Below, in pieces: positions 16,129 through 24,989 of a stretch of DNA of 64,000 bases; positions within the stretch are counted from its first letter, which is position 1, and each line of letters opens with the position of its first letter. Source of the DNA: Lachnospiraceae bacterium. GTDB lineage: Bacteria; Bacillota; Clostridia; Lachnospirales; Lachnospiraceae. The DNA lies in NCBI GenBank assembly GCA_014804695.1, contig JAAUZJ010000047.1, positions 1 to 64,000 of the forward strand. Direction: 5' to 3'. The notes below the pieces were generated by a model that saw only the letters and a list, made by a program, of their open reading frames with translations, searched no databases and was not told the origin of the DNA. The translations under genes and the position numbers were made by a program.

Positions 16129-19100
16129 CTAATCGTCTAATTCCTTATCTATTAAATTTACGCTTACCAATGTGGAAATACCTTTTTCCTGCATTGTAAT
16201 ACCATACAGACGGTCCGCCTTTTCCATCGTTCCGCGCCTATGTGTAATAACAATAAACTGAGTATTCTTTGTCAGCTTATGTAAGTACTTTGCAAAACGG
16301 CCTACGTTATTTTCATCCAGCGCAGCCTCAATCTCGTCCAAAAGACAAAACGGCGAGGGCTTAAGATTCTGGATTGCAAACAGCAGACAGATTGCGGTAA
16401 GCGACTTCTCTCCACCCGACATCTGCATCATATTTACCAGTTTCTTTCCCGGTGGCTGTGCAATTATACGGATTCCTGCCTCCAGCACATCCTCGTCTTC
16501 AACTAATTCAAGAGTTCCCCTTCCGCCGCCAAACAGCTCTTTAAATACAGAGTTAAACTCTCTGTTTATTTCAGCAAATTTCTCATTAAACTGCTTGCGC
16601 ATGGACGTATCCAGTTCTTCTATAATTCCAAGCAGGGTTTTCTCCGCTTCAACCAGGTCGTCATGCTGCGTCTTTAGGAAAGTATAACGCTCCATTATGT
16701 TTCTGTAATCCTCAATCGCGTTGACATTGACGTCACCTAACTTACGGATTTCATCCTTCAAGCCTGAAATTTCCTTTTTCATTACTGACAGGTCTGTCAT
16801 TTCTTCATTACGAAGCGACGCCGCATCAGATAAGGTAATCTCGTACTCGTCCCACATATAGTTAATCTGTGATTCAATGGATTCTTCCAATTTTTCTTTC
16901 TGCGAATTCAGACGGTAAACCTCTTTATCAAGCGAGGTCATCTTCTGTGAAAGTTCTTCCCTTTCGTTAAAGAAGTTCTTCTGCTTAGCCGTTAATTCCT
17001 CTTTGGATGCTATATCTTCACTAAGTTTAATTTCCGTATCTGACTGGGTTGTATGCGAAGCAAGAATTGTTTTCTCTATCTCTAAAATACTTTCTTTCTT
17101 GCGCTCCACCTCTTCTTTTCCAAGCTGCAAGCCTTCCTTTACTTCCTTAAGCTCTAAATCATAACGCTCGATTTCCGCATCTATACGATCTATATTCTGC
17201 TTATGGAAGCCTTCTTTCTGGCGCATCTTCTCAACTTCAACATCCCATTCGGCAACTTTGGCAGACTGCTCTGATTCTTTGGTGCGCTCGATTTCTAACT
17301 CTTTCTGGAAATCTGCAATCTGTACTTCCACATTCTTTTCTAACTGTTCGGAGGCCTCAAGTTCCTTGACAATAGCTTCCTTATCAGCCTGTATTTCCGT
17401 CATCTGAGCATCCATTTCCTGCTCTTCTGTCTTTAACTCGCCAAAACTTTCTGCAGCTTCATCCTTACGCTCTCTTGCCTGACTCACATTCAGCCTTGCT
17501 GTATTCTGCTCGATAAACTTACGCTGAAGCTGTCCCTTTATATCTTCTATCTCAAGACGCAGCTTATTTCTCTTCGCCTTGGTCTCTTCTATATCCTCCA
17601 AAATCTTGTCGATTTCCGCCACATACTGCTTTACTTTTTTCTCAAGCTCGTCCATCTCACGACGGCGTCCAAGCAGATTGCTGTTATTCTTGAAATTACC
17701 TCCGCTGATTGCACCACCGGGAACCAAAAGCTCGCCTTCAAGCGTCACCATCCTGATGCCATAATGAAATTTAGCTGCAATCTTTACCGCATTGTCAACA
17801 TTGTCAACAACTACGATTCTTCCAAGCATGGATTTTGCGACGTTTTTATACTTTTTATCTACTTTAACAAGCTCATCAGCCATACCGATCACGCCTTTTT
17901 CATTAAGCGCTTCAGGGTTTTTGAATTCCTGCGGGTTGGTAATGCTTGTAAGCGGAAGAAAGGTTGCCCTGCCCGCCCTTGTCTTTTTAAGAAAAGCAAT
18001 CATGCTCTTTGCGGTTTCTTCATCTTCCGTAACAATGTTCTGGATATTTCCGCCAAGCGCTATCTCGATTGCAGTTTCGTATTTCTCATCTACCTGAATA
18101 ATATCGGCTACAACACCGATAATGCCTTTTTTATCGGATTTCTGCTCCATAACGGCTTTAACTGCGCCGCCGTAGCCCTCATAACGCTCCGTCAGATTGG
18201 AAAGCGCTTCTAACTTGGATTTTTCCTGATGATAAAGCACCTGCGTATCACGCAGCTTCTGATCCTTGCCTGCCAGTTCCTCCCTCATTCCGGCAAGGTT
18301 TTCTTCCTTTGATTCCTGGTCATCCTTAAGCTTCTGAATAGCTTTGTTTACTCTTTCAAACTCTTCCTCTAAATTCTTGATAGTCTCAGCCTGAGCTGCT
18401 TCATCCGACTTAGCGCGCAAAATCCTTGAATTTAACTCCGCCTTCCTGATCTGAATCTGCTCAAGCATAGTATCAAAACGTCCCATCTTGGATTTGATGG
18501 TAGCTCTGTTATTAAGTGCATCAATAATAGTGTTCTTGCCTGTTTCAATATGATTATTCAGCTCTTCAATCTTATTTTGCACACTTTCTAAGAGCTGCCT
18601 TGCTTCTTCCCTCTCACCTTCAAGAACGCTCAGTTTCTCGTCAATCTCTGACTTATCCTGTAAAATACCTTCTTTTTCCTGATTCTTCTCCCCAATCGTT
18701 GCCTGAAGGGTTTCAATCCTCGTACGCAGATGCTCCTCATTGCCCTGCGCCGCATTGATCTGCTCTTTTAAGACATTGACTTCACCCTCTAATTTAGAAC
18801 GCATCACGCCTGTATCCGCAAGCGTACTCCTTGCCTGCTCAATCTCCTGCTCTAAAATCTCAAGACGGCTCTCTATTTTTTCATATTCATCTTTAATATG
18901 TTCGAATTTCTGTGTTGTGTCCTCTAAATCTCCGTTTGCAATATTTAATTTCCCGTCTGCCTCATCAAGCTGTTCCTTAACTTTAATATTTTCTACTAAA
19001 AAAGCATTTATATCCAAGGTTTTAAGTTCTTCTTTTTTGCGTAAATAAATTCTCGCTTTTTCGGACTGTTTCTCAAGTGGCCCGATCTGTTTTTCTAATT

Positions 19101-19689
19101 CGGTCAAAATATCATTAATACGCACAAGGTTTTGTTTCTCATCTTCTAACTTCTTCTGTGCCGCATATTTTCTGCGTTTAAACTTAACAATTCCCGCCGC
19201 TTCATCAAAGAGTTCACGACGTTCTTCCGGCTTGCCGCTGAGAATCTTATCAATCTGTCCCTGTCCGATGATCGAATAACCTTCCTTACCGATACCGGTA
19301 TCATAAAAAAGCTCGTTTACATCCTTAAGACGGCATATTGTGCCGTTTATCATATACTCACTTTCACCTGAACGATACAACCGTCTTGAGACCGTAACTT
19401 CATCATAATCAATCGCCAGCTGATGGTCAGCATTATCCAGGGTAATTGCAACATAGGCATAGCCAAGCGCCTTACGAAGCTCGGTTCCGGAAAAAATGAC
19501 ATCCTGCATTGAAGCGCCTCGAAGCTGCTTAATACGCTGCTCTCCAAGCACCCACCTTACCGCATCTGCAACGTTACTCTTACCGCTGCCGTTAGGGCCT
19601 ACTATTCCCGTAATACCGTTGTGAAACTTAAATGTAATTTTATTTGCAAAGGACTTAAAGCCTTGTACTTCTATACTTTTTAAATACAT
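16129..19689 (-). CDS. smc: Chromosome segregation ATPase SMC
   Basis: Condensin subunit of 1186 aa that loops and organises the chromosome. The N-terminal Walker A is GPNGSGKSN (about 32-40). Two long antiparallel coiled coils flank the hinge (about 510-660, GYGGAVKAVMEQ and LVPGGAISGG). The C-terminal head has the signature MSGGEKSLTAICLLFA and the Walker B CLLDEIEAALDE. Length matches Bacillota SMC. It follows rnc by 5 nt. Confidence 0.98.
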   Translation of the reverse strand: MYLKSIEVQGFKSFANKITFKFHNGITGIVGPNGSGKSNVADAVRWVLGEQRIKQLRGASMQDVIFSGTELRKALGYAYVAITLDNADHQLAIDYDEVTVSRRLYRSGESEYMINGTICRLKDVNELFYDTGIGKEGYSIIGQGQIDKILSGKPEERRELFDEAAGIVKFKRRKYAAQKKLEDEKQNLVRINDILTELEKQIGPLEKQSEKARIYLRKKEELKTLDINAFLVENIKVKEQLDEADGKLNIANGDLEDTTQKFEHIKDEYEKIESRLEILEQEIEQARSTLADTGVMRSKLEGEVNVLKEQINAAQGNEEHLRTRIETLQATIGEKNQEKEGILQDKSEIDEKLSVLEGEREEARQLLESVQNKIEELNNHIETGKNTIIDALNNRATIKSKMGRFDTMLEQIQIRKAELNSRILRAKSDEAAQAETIKNLEEEFERVNKAIQKLKDDQESKEENLAGMREELAGKDQKLRDTQVLYHQEKSKLEALSNLTERYEGYGGAVKAVMEQKSDKKGIIGVVADIIQVDEKYETAIEIALGGNIQNIVTEDEETAKSMIAFLKKTRAGRATFLPLTSITNPQEFKNPEALNEKGVIGMADELVKVDKKYKNVAKSMLGRIVVVDNVDNAVKIAAKFHYGIRMVTLEGELLVPGGAISGGNFKNNSNLLGRRREMDELEKKVKQYVAEIDKILEDIEETKAKRNKLRLEIEDIKGQLQRKFIEQNTARLNVSQARERKDEAAESFGELKTEEQEMDAQMTEIQADKEAIVKELEASEQLEKNVEVQIADFQKELEIERTKESEQSAKVAEWDVEVEKMRQKEGFHKQNIDRIDAEIERYDLELKEVKEGLQLGKEEVERKKESILEIEKTILASHTTQSDTEIKLSEDIASKEELTAKQKNFFNEREELSQKMTSLDKEVYRLNSQKEKLEESIESQINYMWDEYEITLSDAASLRNEEMTDLSVMKKEISGLKDEIRKLGDVNVNAIEDYRNIMERYTFLKTQHDDLVEAEKTLLGIIEELDTSMRKQFNEKFAEINREFNSVFKELFGGGRGTLELVEDEDVLEAGIRIIAQPPGKKLVNMMQMSGGEKSLTAICLLFAIQNLKPSPFCLLDEIEAALDENNVGRFAKYLHKLTKNTQFIVITHRRGTMEKADRLYGITMQEKGISTLVSVNLIDKELDD

Positions 19690-19694
19690 ATATA

Positions 19695-20384
19695 TTACCT
19701 TTCGTTTATATGCTGCAGCGCTTCATATGCGGCCTGCTGTTCGGCTGCTTTTTTGGTTTTACCGGATCCGCTGCCTATTTTCTCCTTATCAATCATTGCT
19801 TCAACTACAAAGACCTTATCATGGTCAGGCCCTTTTTGTGATATAAGCTCGTAGTGAAGCACGCCGCTATTATTCTGCTGCACTACCTCTTGCAGAATGG
19901 TTTTGGCATCATAAAAAATTTTTTTATTCTCAAGGTCGGATAAGATGAATTTATGAATATATCCGGAAGCTTCTTCCATACCGCTGTCAAGATATATCGC
20001 GCCTATAATGGCCTCCATGACGTCGCAGATAATGGAATCCTTATCCCTTCCACCCGTCATTTCCTCTCCTTTGCCAAGCAGAATATATCCCTCTAATCCA
20101 AACTGTCTTGCACAGTAGGCAAGCGCCGACTCACATACCATAGAGGCCCTGAGCTTTGTAAGCTCCCCTTCCTTCATCGAATCGTTCCGGTGAAATAAGA
20201 ACTCACTGGATACCAACTCTAAAACCGCGTCTCCCAAAAACTCTAAACGCTCATAGTCCGCATACTTATTAATTTTCTGCTCATTGGCAAAAGAACTATG
20301 CGTTAACGCCTGCTTAAACAGGAGCTTATCTTTAAAATGATATCCTATTTTATTTTCCAGTTCACCTAAATCTTTTCGCTCCAT
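19695..20384 (-). CDS. rnc: Ribonuclease III
   Basis: Double-stranded RNA endonuclease that processes rRNA precursors and structured mRNAs. The signature RLEFLGDAVLELV with the catalytic acidic residues is present, as is a second acidic site DVMEAIIGAIYLD. The C-terminal dsRNA-binding domain (about 155-229) has GSGKTKKAAEQQAAYEAL. The start at 20384 (MERKDLG, after GGGGGCAGGG) gives 229 aa, the usual length. The track start at 20423 (weak GGAAAG site) would add 13 residues and cannot be excluded. Confidence 0.95.
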   Translation of the reverse strand: MERKDLGELENKIGYHFKDKLLFKQALTHSSFANEQKINKYADYERLEFLGDAVLELVSSEFLFHRNDSMKEGELTKLRASMVCESALAYCARQFGLEGYILLGKGEEMTGGRDKDSIICDVMEAIIGAIYLDSGMEEASGYIHKFILSDLENKKIFYDAKTILQEVVQQNNSGVLHYELISQKGPDHDKVFVVEAMIDKEKIGSGSGKTKKAAEQQAAYEALQHINER

Positions 20385-20455
20385 CCCTGCCCCCAAAATC
20401 TCAAAAAAGCGCAAGCTCAGCATCTTGCGCTTTCCACTACTGCCTGAACAATTTT

Positions 20456-20695
20456 CTATACCGCCGAATCTTCCACATCCTTAATTAAATTAACGGCTTC
20501 ACCAACCGTTGTAATCTTCTCTACTTTTTCCGCCGGAATTTCTATATCAAACTCTTCTTCAAGTCCCATTACAATTTGAAAAATATCCAGTGAATCCGCA
20601 CCTAAATCTTCCATAAAAGTAGTTTCCTGCGTTATTTCTTCCGGATCCACATTTAAAACATCGGCAATAATCTTTTTTAATTTATCAAATTCCAT
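20456..20695 (-). CDS. acpP: Acyl carrier protein
   Basis: Carrier of growing fatty-acyl chains, 79 aa and acidic. The phosphopantetheine attachment serine is Ser35 in GADSLDIFQI. It lies between plsX and rnc (14 nt after plsX), the common arrangement in Bacillota linking fatty-acid/phospholipid synthesis to the RNase III-SMC block. Confidence 0.97.
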   Translation of the reverse strand: MEFDKLKKIIADVLNVDPEEITQETTFMEDLGADSLDIFQIVMGLEEEFDIEIPAEKVEKITTVGEAVNLIKDVEDSAV

Positions 20696-20709
20696 TTAAA
20701 CAGCCTTCC

Positions 20710-21720
20710 TTAATCCTGTACGGTAATTTTCTCTCTGATCTTTTCATTGATTCTCTGTTCTTTGAAAGTAACACACTGCAAGATAGAATTCTTTATCTCA
20801 ACCGAAGTTGAACTGCCATGCGTCTTAACCACCAGACCGTTAAGTCCAAGCATAGGTGCACCACCATACTGCTCAAGGTCAAAGGCCTTCAGAGTCTGTT
20901 TCAAAGCGGGTTTCACCAAAAGAGCGCCAATCTTACTCCTAAGGGAAGTCATCATTCCTGCCTTCACCTTTTTAATAAGCGTAGCTCCAACGCCTTCATA
21001 CATTTTAAGTATAACGTTTCCGACAAACGCTTCACAGACAATTACATCAGCCATTCCACTTGGAATATCCCTTGCCTCAATACTGCCTATGAAATTTATA
21101 TCCGGACAGTTTTTGAGAAGCGGAAAAGTCTCTTTTACAAGTGCGTTGCCTTTTTCCTCCTCAGCACCGATATTAACGATTGCCACCTTAGGATTTTTTA
21201 CGTTCATAACATTTTCCATATAAATAGAGCCCATTTTGGCAAACTGCACAAGATGGGAAGGTCTTGCATCCACATTGGCACCGCAGTCTACTAACAGTGC
21301 GCAGCCGTTCTCCGTAGGAATAACCGGTGCAAGCGGCGGTCTCTCTACCCCTTTAATACGTCCTACTATAACTTGTCCGCCAACTAAGGTTGCGCCGGTA
21401 CTTCCGGCTGAAACATAGGCGTCGCAAGTGCCGTCTTTAACCAGATTAAGCGCTTTTACCAAAGAAGAATCCTTTTTCTTACGTATTGCCATAACAGGCG
21501 GTTCTGCTGTTTCAATTATTTCTTCTGCATTTACAATAACAAGCTGCTCTGATGGATAGGTATAGCCCTCAAGTTCTGCCTTAAGCACGTCTTCTTTACC
21601 TGTCAGAAATACTTTTACTTTATTATTTTCATTAATTGCTTCTATGGCGCCTTTTACAATCTCCTTAGGCGCATTATCGCCGCCCATAGCGTCTAAAGCC
21701 ACATTAACATATTCTCCCAT
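20710..21720 (-). CDS. plsX: Phosphate acyltransferase PlsX
   Basis: Converts acyl-ACP to acyl-phosphate, the first step of phosphatidic acid synthesis in Gram-positive bacteria. It is a peripheral membrane enzyme of 336 aa. The N-terminal VALDAMGGDNAPKEIV and the internal SAGSTGATLVGGQVIVGRI are family signatures; the C-terminus has YGGAPMLGLNGLVVKTHG. It follows rpmF across a terminator (21813-21848) and precedes acpP. Confidence 0.97.
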   Translation of the reverse strand: MGEYVNVALDAMGGDNAPKEIVKGAIEAINENNKVKVFLTGKEDVLKAELEGYTYPSEQLVIVNAEEIIETAEPPVMAIRKKKDSSLVKALNLVKDGTCDAYVSAGSTGATLVGGQVIVGRIKGVERPPLAPVIPTENGCALLVDCGANVDARPSHLVQFAKMGSIYMENVMNVKNPKVAIVNIGAEEEKGNALVKETFPLLKNCPDINFIGSIEARDIPSGMADVIVCEAFVGNVILKMYEGVGATLIKKVKAGMMTSLRSKIGALLVKPALKQTLKAFDLEQYGGAPMLGLNGLVVKTHGSSTSVEIKNSILQCVTFKEQRINEKIREKITVQD

Positions 21721-21812
21721 GCTCTTAATCTGCTCCTCTCTTTTGAGAATCCATACCTCAAAGCATCTTATATTAATATACTAGACCATAGGGTAAAAAT
21801 CAAGCTATTGGA

Positions 21813-21848
21813 CAAAAAAATTCCCCATCAGAATATCTGGCGGGGAAT
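21813..21848 (-). terminator. Intrinsic terminator after rpmF
   Basis: On the minus strand ATTCCCC and CAGA pair with TCTG and GGGGAAT, followed by T7. It starts about 6 nt after the rpmF stop. It separates yceD-rpmF from plsX, although read-through into plsX is likely because no clear promoter was seen for plsX. Confidence 0.85.
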
Positions 21849-21853
21849 ATGGA

Positions 21854-22033
21854 TCAATCAACTGCAATAATTTCTTTTTTGTTATATGTGCCGCATTTCT
21901 TGCATACTCGGTGAGGTACCATTAATGCGCCGCACTTGCTACATTTTACTAATGTAGGAGCAGTCATTTTCCAGTTTGCTCTTCTCTTATCTCTTCTTCC
22001 TTTGGAAGATTTGTTCTTAGGACAAATAGACAT
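21854..22033 (-). CDS. rpmF: 50S ribosomal protein L32
   Basis: Small basic ribosomal protein of 59 aa, below the ORF-track cutoff. It reads MSICPKNKSSKGRRDKRR and has the zinc-binding pairs CSKCG and CKKCG, so it is the zinc-containing form of L32. AGGAGG precedes the ATG. It follows yceD by 2 nt, and yceD-rpmF is a widely conserved pair. Confidence 0.97.
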   Translation of the reverse strand: MSICPKNKSSKGRRDKRRANWKMTAPTLVKCSKCGALMVPHRVCKKCGTYNKKEIIAVD

Positions 22034-22035
22034 TC

Positions 22036-22563
22036 TTACACCTCCTTATTTGCGTTAAAGATATCTTTTATCACAGCCATCCTTGGATCGGGAACAAATG
22101 TGTCACATTCGCAGTCTCCCGTATTAAGGTCTTTACCGCATTTAGGGCAGATGCCCTTGCAATCCGGTTTACATAACACCTTCATAGGCCAGTTAATCAT
22201 GATTTCATTGTTCAGCAAGTCGTTTACGTTCAACTGATAACCTTCCATAAAATCCTGGTCATCATTTTCTTCAGACATATCTTCTTCCATATCGGAAACA
22301 CTGACTTCTCTGAAAAAATCAAGTGTCATCTTTTCTTCTACAGGTTTCAGACATCTGTCACAGTCAAGTAAAAAAACGAATTCAACCTGTCCTTTAATCG
22401 CTGCCCTGTTCTTACCAATGTTTGTAATGGTAAAGCTAACCGGCGACTTCTCGACAATCTTAAACGCCTCACTGCCTATGACGACTTCCGTCATGTCTGT
22501 TTCTATCTGTACCGAAATTACTTTGTCCTCGGATGTTAATACATCAGTTAAATTTATGAACAT
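22036..22563 (-). CDS. YceD family protein (DUF177)
   Basis: Protein of 175 aa of the YceD/DUF177 family, linked in other bacteria to 23S rRNA accumulation and always near rpmF. Cysteines in LDCDRCLKPV, and further CKPDCKGICPKCG and DCECD near the C-terminus, form the family zinc-site pattern. The start has AGGAG 6 nt upstream. It is the first gene of the cluster and is driven by the promoter at 22590-22618. Confidence 0.93.
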   Translation of the reverse strand: MFINLTDVLTSEDKVISVQIETDMTEVVIGSEAFKIVEKSPVSFTITNIGKNRAAIKGQVEFVFLLDCDRCLKPVEEKMTLDFFREVSVSDMEEDMSEENDDQDFMEGYQLNVNDLLNNEIMINWPMKVLCKPDCKGICPKCGKDLNTGDCECDTFVPDPRMAVIKDIFNANKEV

Positions 22564-22589
22564 AGTTAACTCCTACTCACACTCAAATT

Positions 22590-22618
22590 ATTATACATAG
22601 GGTGTTTTGGTTTGTCAA
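22590..22618 (-). promoter_or_regulatory. Consensus sigma-A promoter for yceD-rpmF
   Basis: On the minus strand TTGACA, exactly 17 nt, TATAAT: a perfect match in both boxes. The start codon of yceD follows within about 30 nt of the -10 box. Confidence 0.9.
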
Positions 22619-22638
22619 CTATAAATTTTATCGTTCGC

Positions 22639-24960
22639 TTACCGTCTCCGTTTTTCCTTTATATTAATCATATAGAAAACAACTCCCACAAGTGTCAGCA
22701 GGGAAATTATCTCACATACTCTCCAATACCATGGCTCTTTAAATTCAACCGAAAAGCTTCCGCTAAATCCTGCCGGAACAGCTACTGCAATACGATAAGA
22801 TTCACCGGATGTAATCGCCAGTTCTTCTTTGGTATCAGCATATGCGTGATAGCCTTTATATAAAAGCAGAGGCACTTCTACCATACTTTCATTTTCCGTA
22901 TTGTTTGTAAGCGAAACAACCACCGCAGCATCATCCCTATGCCACTCCTCAAGCGATATCTCATCGGGATTATACGTCAGATCATCTACATAAGCGTCCG
23001 TATACCTGCTTAAACTAAAACTTCCATCCCAGTTTAGCGGAATATATTCCCCAAACACTATATCAAAAGTATTTAAACCACCTGCCTGATAGATACGATA
23101 GGTATTGCTCTCATTCAAAACACCACTCATAAAAGAAAGCCCCTGCCATATTGAAATCACAACCAAAGCTATAGCAAACACTTTCTTTTTACTGTGTTCA
23201 ATCCAGCTTTTACGTAACACTATGCATAACAGGTATGACAGCATAAGTCCTGAAACCACCAGAAATCTCCATGAATACTGGACACTCTTTATCGGCATCT
23301 TTAAAAACGGCAGTTTAGCCACAATCCATGTGTAAGGAAAAGATGTCGTTGTCATTATAAGGCTTAATATACATGCAAATACGGCAAAATATTCTTCCCT
23401 TTTCTCCGCTTTATTTCTTTCTCTTCTTCCCACACAGACAATAAACCAGATTGCCAACACCAATATTGCGGCAAGTCCGACGGTTCTTGGCATATCCGCT
23501 GAGACTCCCAAAGCTGCCTTTTTGGTTGCGCCTATAACTGAATAATCATTTATCAAAAGCTGCGCAAGAAAGCCTCCCTTTTCTTCCAGCTTATATGGCA
23601 CATACTCATCCATATTATTAATAACATATGTTCCGCTAAACATATAATCCACAAACGGAATAAGGAACCACAGATTTAGAAGCACCGTTGCTACAGCCGC
23701 CTTAATGAGTACAAGCAGATTCTTTTTCCGAATCGTCTTTTTCCAGAAAATAACAACTGCAAGAATGACAAAAAGCGCTGTCATTTCCGTCGATATCATA
23801 TGGGAAAGAAATATGCCCGTACACCCCGCTGTAATGGTTATCCAGCTTCTCTCATGTGCCTTGGAATCTTCAGGCAGCATATAGACTTTCCATAAACCAT
23901 AAAGCACAAGAGGCATAAAAACTATCGCGGTATATTCTCCAACAGCTGCTCTTGAATACACATCATATAGTCTGAATATATTGAGTGAATATATAACGGT
24001 ACATATGAGTCCCGCCCTCTTAGTGCCCATATGTGAAAAACAATGATATGCAATTAATACGGTGGCCGCATTAATTATAAGCACATAAAACTGGTATGCC
24101 GTCTGTATGGACACTCCAAAAATACGCAGTATCGCCGGAATATATAATAAAACGTCGCCATAAAAAACCGAAACCGCATAACCATGTCCGGCAAGCCAAT
24201 ATGGCTGGATTTTTACCGGAAACGTGCCGTTTTGAAGCCCCTGTCTCAAGCCTTCTATCCTTGTAAGATGAAATTTGAGATCAGCTGCATTGGTCCATAA
24301 AAAGTTAACCATAAGCGGTATACTGCTGAATATTATCAGCAACAGTATTACCTTAATATCAAAAATCGTCTCTTCATCAATGCGACGTTTTTCTTTGCTA
24401 AAGAAAAACATGTACAAAAACACAGCTGCATCTATAATACAGAAGAATACCGCAATGCGAAACAAAAAATTTCTTACCGAAACAGCGGATGTAGTAATAC
24501 TTATATTCCTAATCAGGATATAATCGGTATCCGTTGCGTCTCCTGTTAATCTACCACGCACAATTAAAGGCCTGTCAGCATACTTTACCCTAAAGTCACA
24601 AGTAATATTAGTTGAATTCGCAATCGAAATAAACCCACTGACATCGCTGTCATATTCTCCGTCAGAATATATAATGTCCATCTTAGATCCGATATCGCCT
24701 TTTGCACACTCGCACTGCGCCGACAATGTATACAGGCCCTTTGGCAAGGTAATCTCAGGGGTTGCTATATATTTGTATCCTGATGACTTATCAAGATAAA
24801 AACCGCTTTCACCATTATTATAAACTAAATCTTCTTGTGCATAATTAAGCTGCACATCCTCACGCCTGCTATATATTACGCCTGCCACGCACAAAATAAG
24901 CAACTGCAGCGCTATAAGACAACACCATAATATTTTACTGTTTTTTATTTTAAACGGCAT
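22639..24960 (-). CDS. PTPS-related polytopic membrane protein
   Basis: Large membrane protein of 773 aa. One N-terminal helix (about 10-28) is followed by an external beta-rich domain to about 160, then about twelve helices, and a second external domain (about 590-745) before a last helix and a basic tail. The segment LKFHLTRIEGLRQGL followed by YWLAGHGYAVSVFYGDVLLY matches the 6-pyruvoyl-tetrahydropterin-synthase-related membrane family, which is thought to be GT-C-like despite its name. Envelope polysaccharide or lipid modification is plausible; the substrate is unknown. It starts 29 nt after alaS. Confidence 0.8.
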   Translation of the reverse strand: MPFKIKNSKILWCCLIALQLLILCVAGVIYSRREDVQLNYAQEDLVYNNGESGFYLDKSSGYKYIATPEITLPKGLYTLSAQCECAKGDIGSKMDIIYSDGEYDSDVSGFISIANSTNITCDFRVKYADRPLIVRGRLTGDATDTDYILIRNISITTSAVSVRNFLFRIAVFFCIIDAAVFLYMFFFSKEKRRIDEETIFDIKVILLLIIFSSIPLMVNFLWTNAADLKFHLTRIEGLRQGLQNGTFPVKIQPYWLAGHGYAVSVFYGDVLLYIPAILRIFGVSIQTAYQFYVLIINAATVLIAYHCFSHMGTKRAGLICTVIYSLNIFRLYDVYSRAAVGEYTAIVFMPLVLYGLWKVYMLPEDSKAHERSWITITAGCTGIFLSHMISTEMTALFVILAVVIFWKKTIRKKNLLVLIKAAVATVLLNLWFLIPFVDYMFSGTYVINNMDEYVPYKLEEKGGFLAQLLINDYSVIGATKKAALGVSADMPRTVGLAAILVLAIWFIVCVGRRERNKAEKREEYFAVFACILSLIMTTTSFPYTWIVAKLPFLKMPIKSVQYSWRFLVVSGLMLSYLLCIVLRKSWIEHSKKKVFAIALVVISIWQGLSFMSGVLNESNTYRIYQAGGLNTFDIVFGEYIPLNWDGSFSLSRYTDAYVDDLTYNPDEISLEEWHRDDAAVVVSLTNNTENESMVEVPLLLYKGYHAYADTKEELAITSGESYRIAVAVPAGFSGSFSVEFKEPWYWRVCEIISLLTLVGVVFYMINIKEKRRR

Positions 24961-24989
24961 TATTTCTCCTTTAAAAAATATAAACCAAT

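Noticed and set aside
17764-18213. Plus-strand ORF of 149 aa inside smc
   Set aside because: Antisense shadow of the smc hinge region, without ribosome binding site or recognisable domain.
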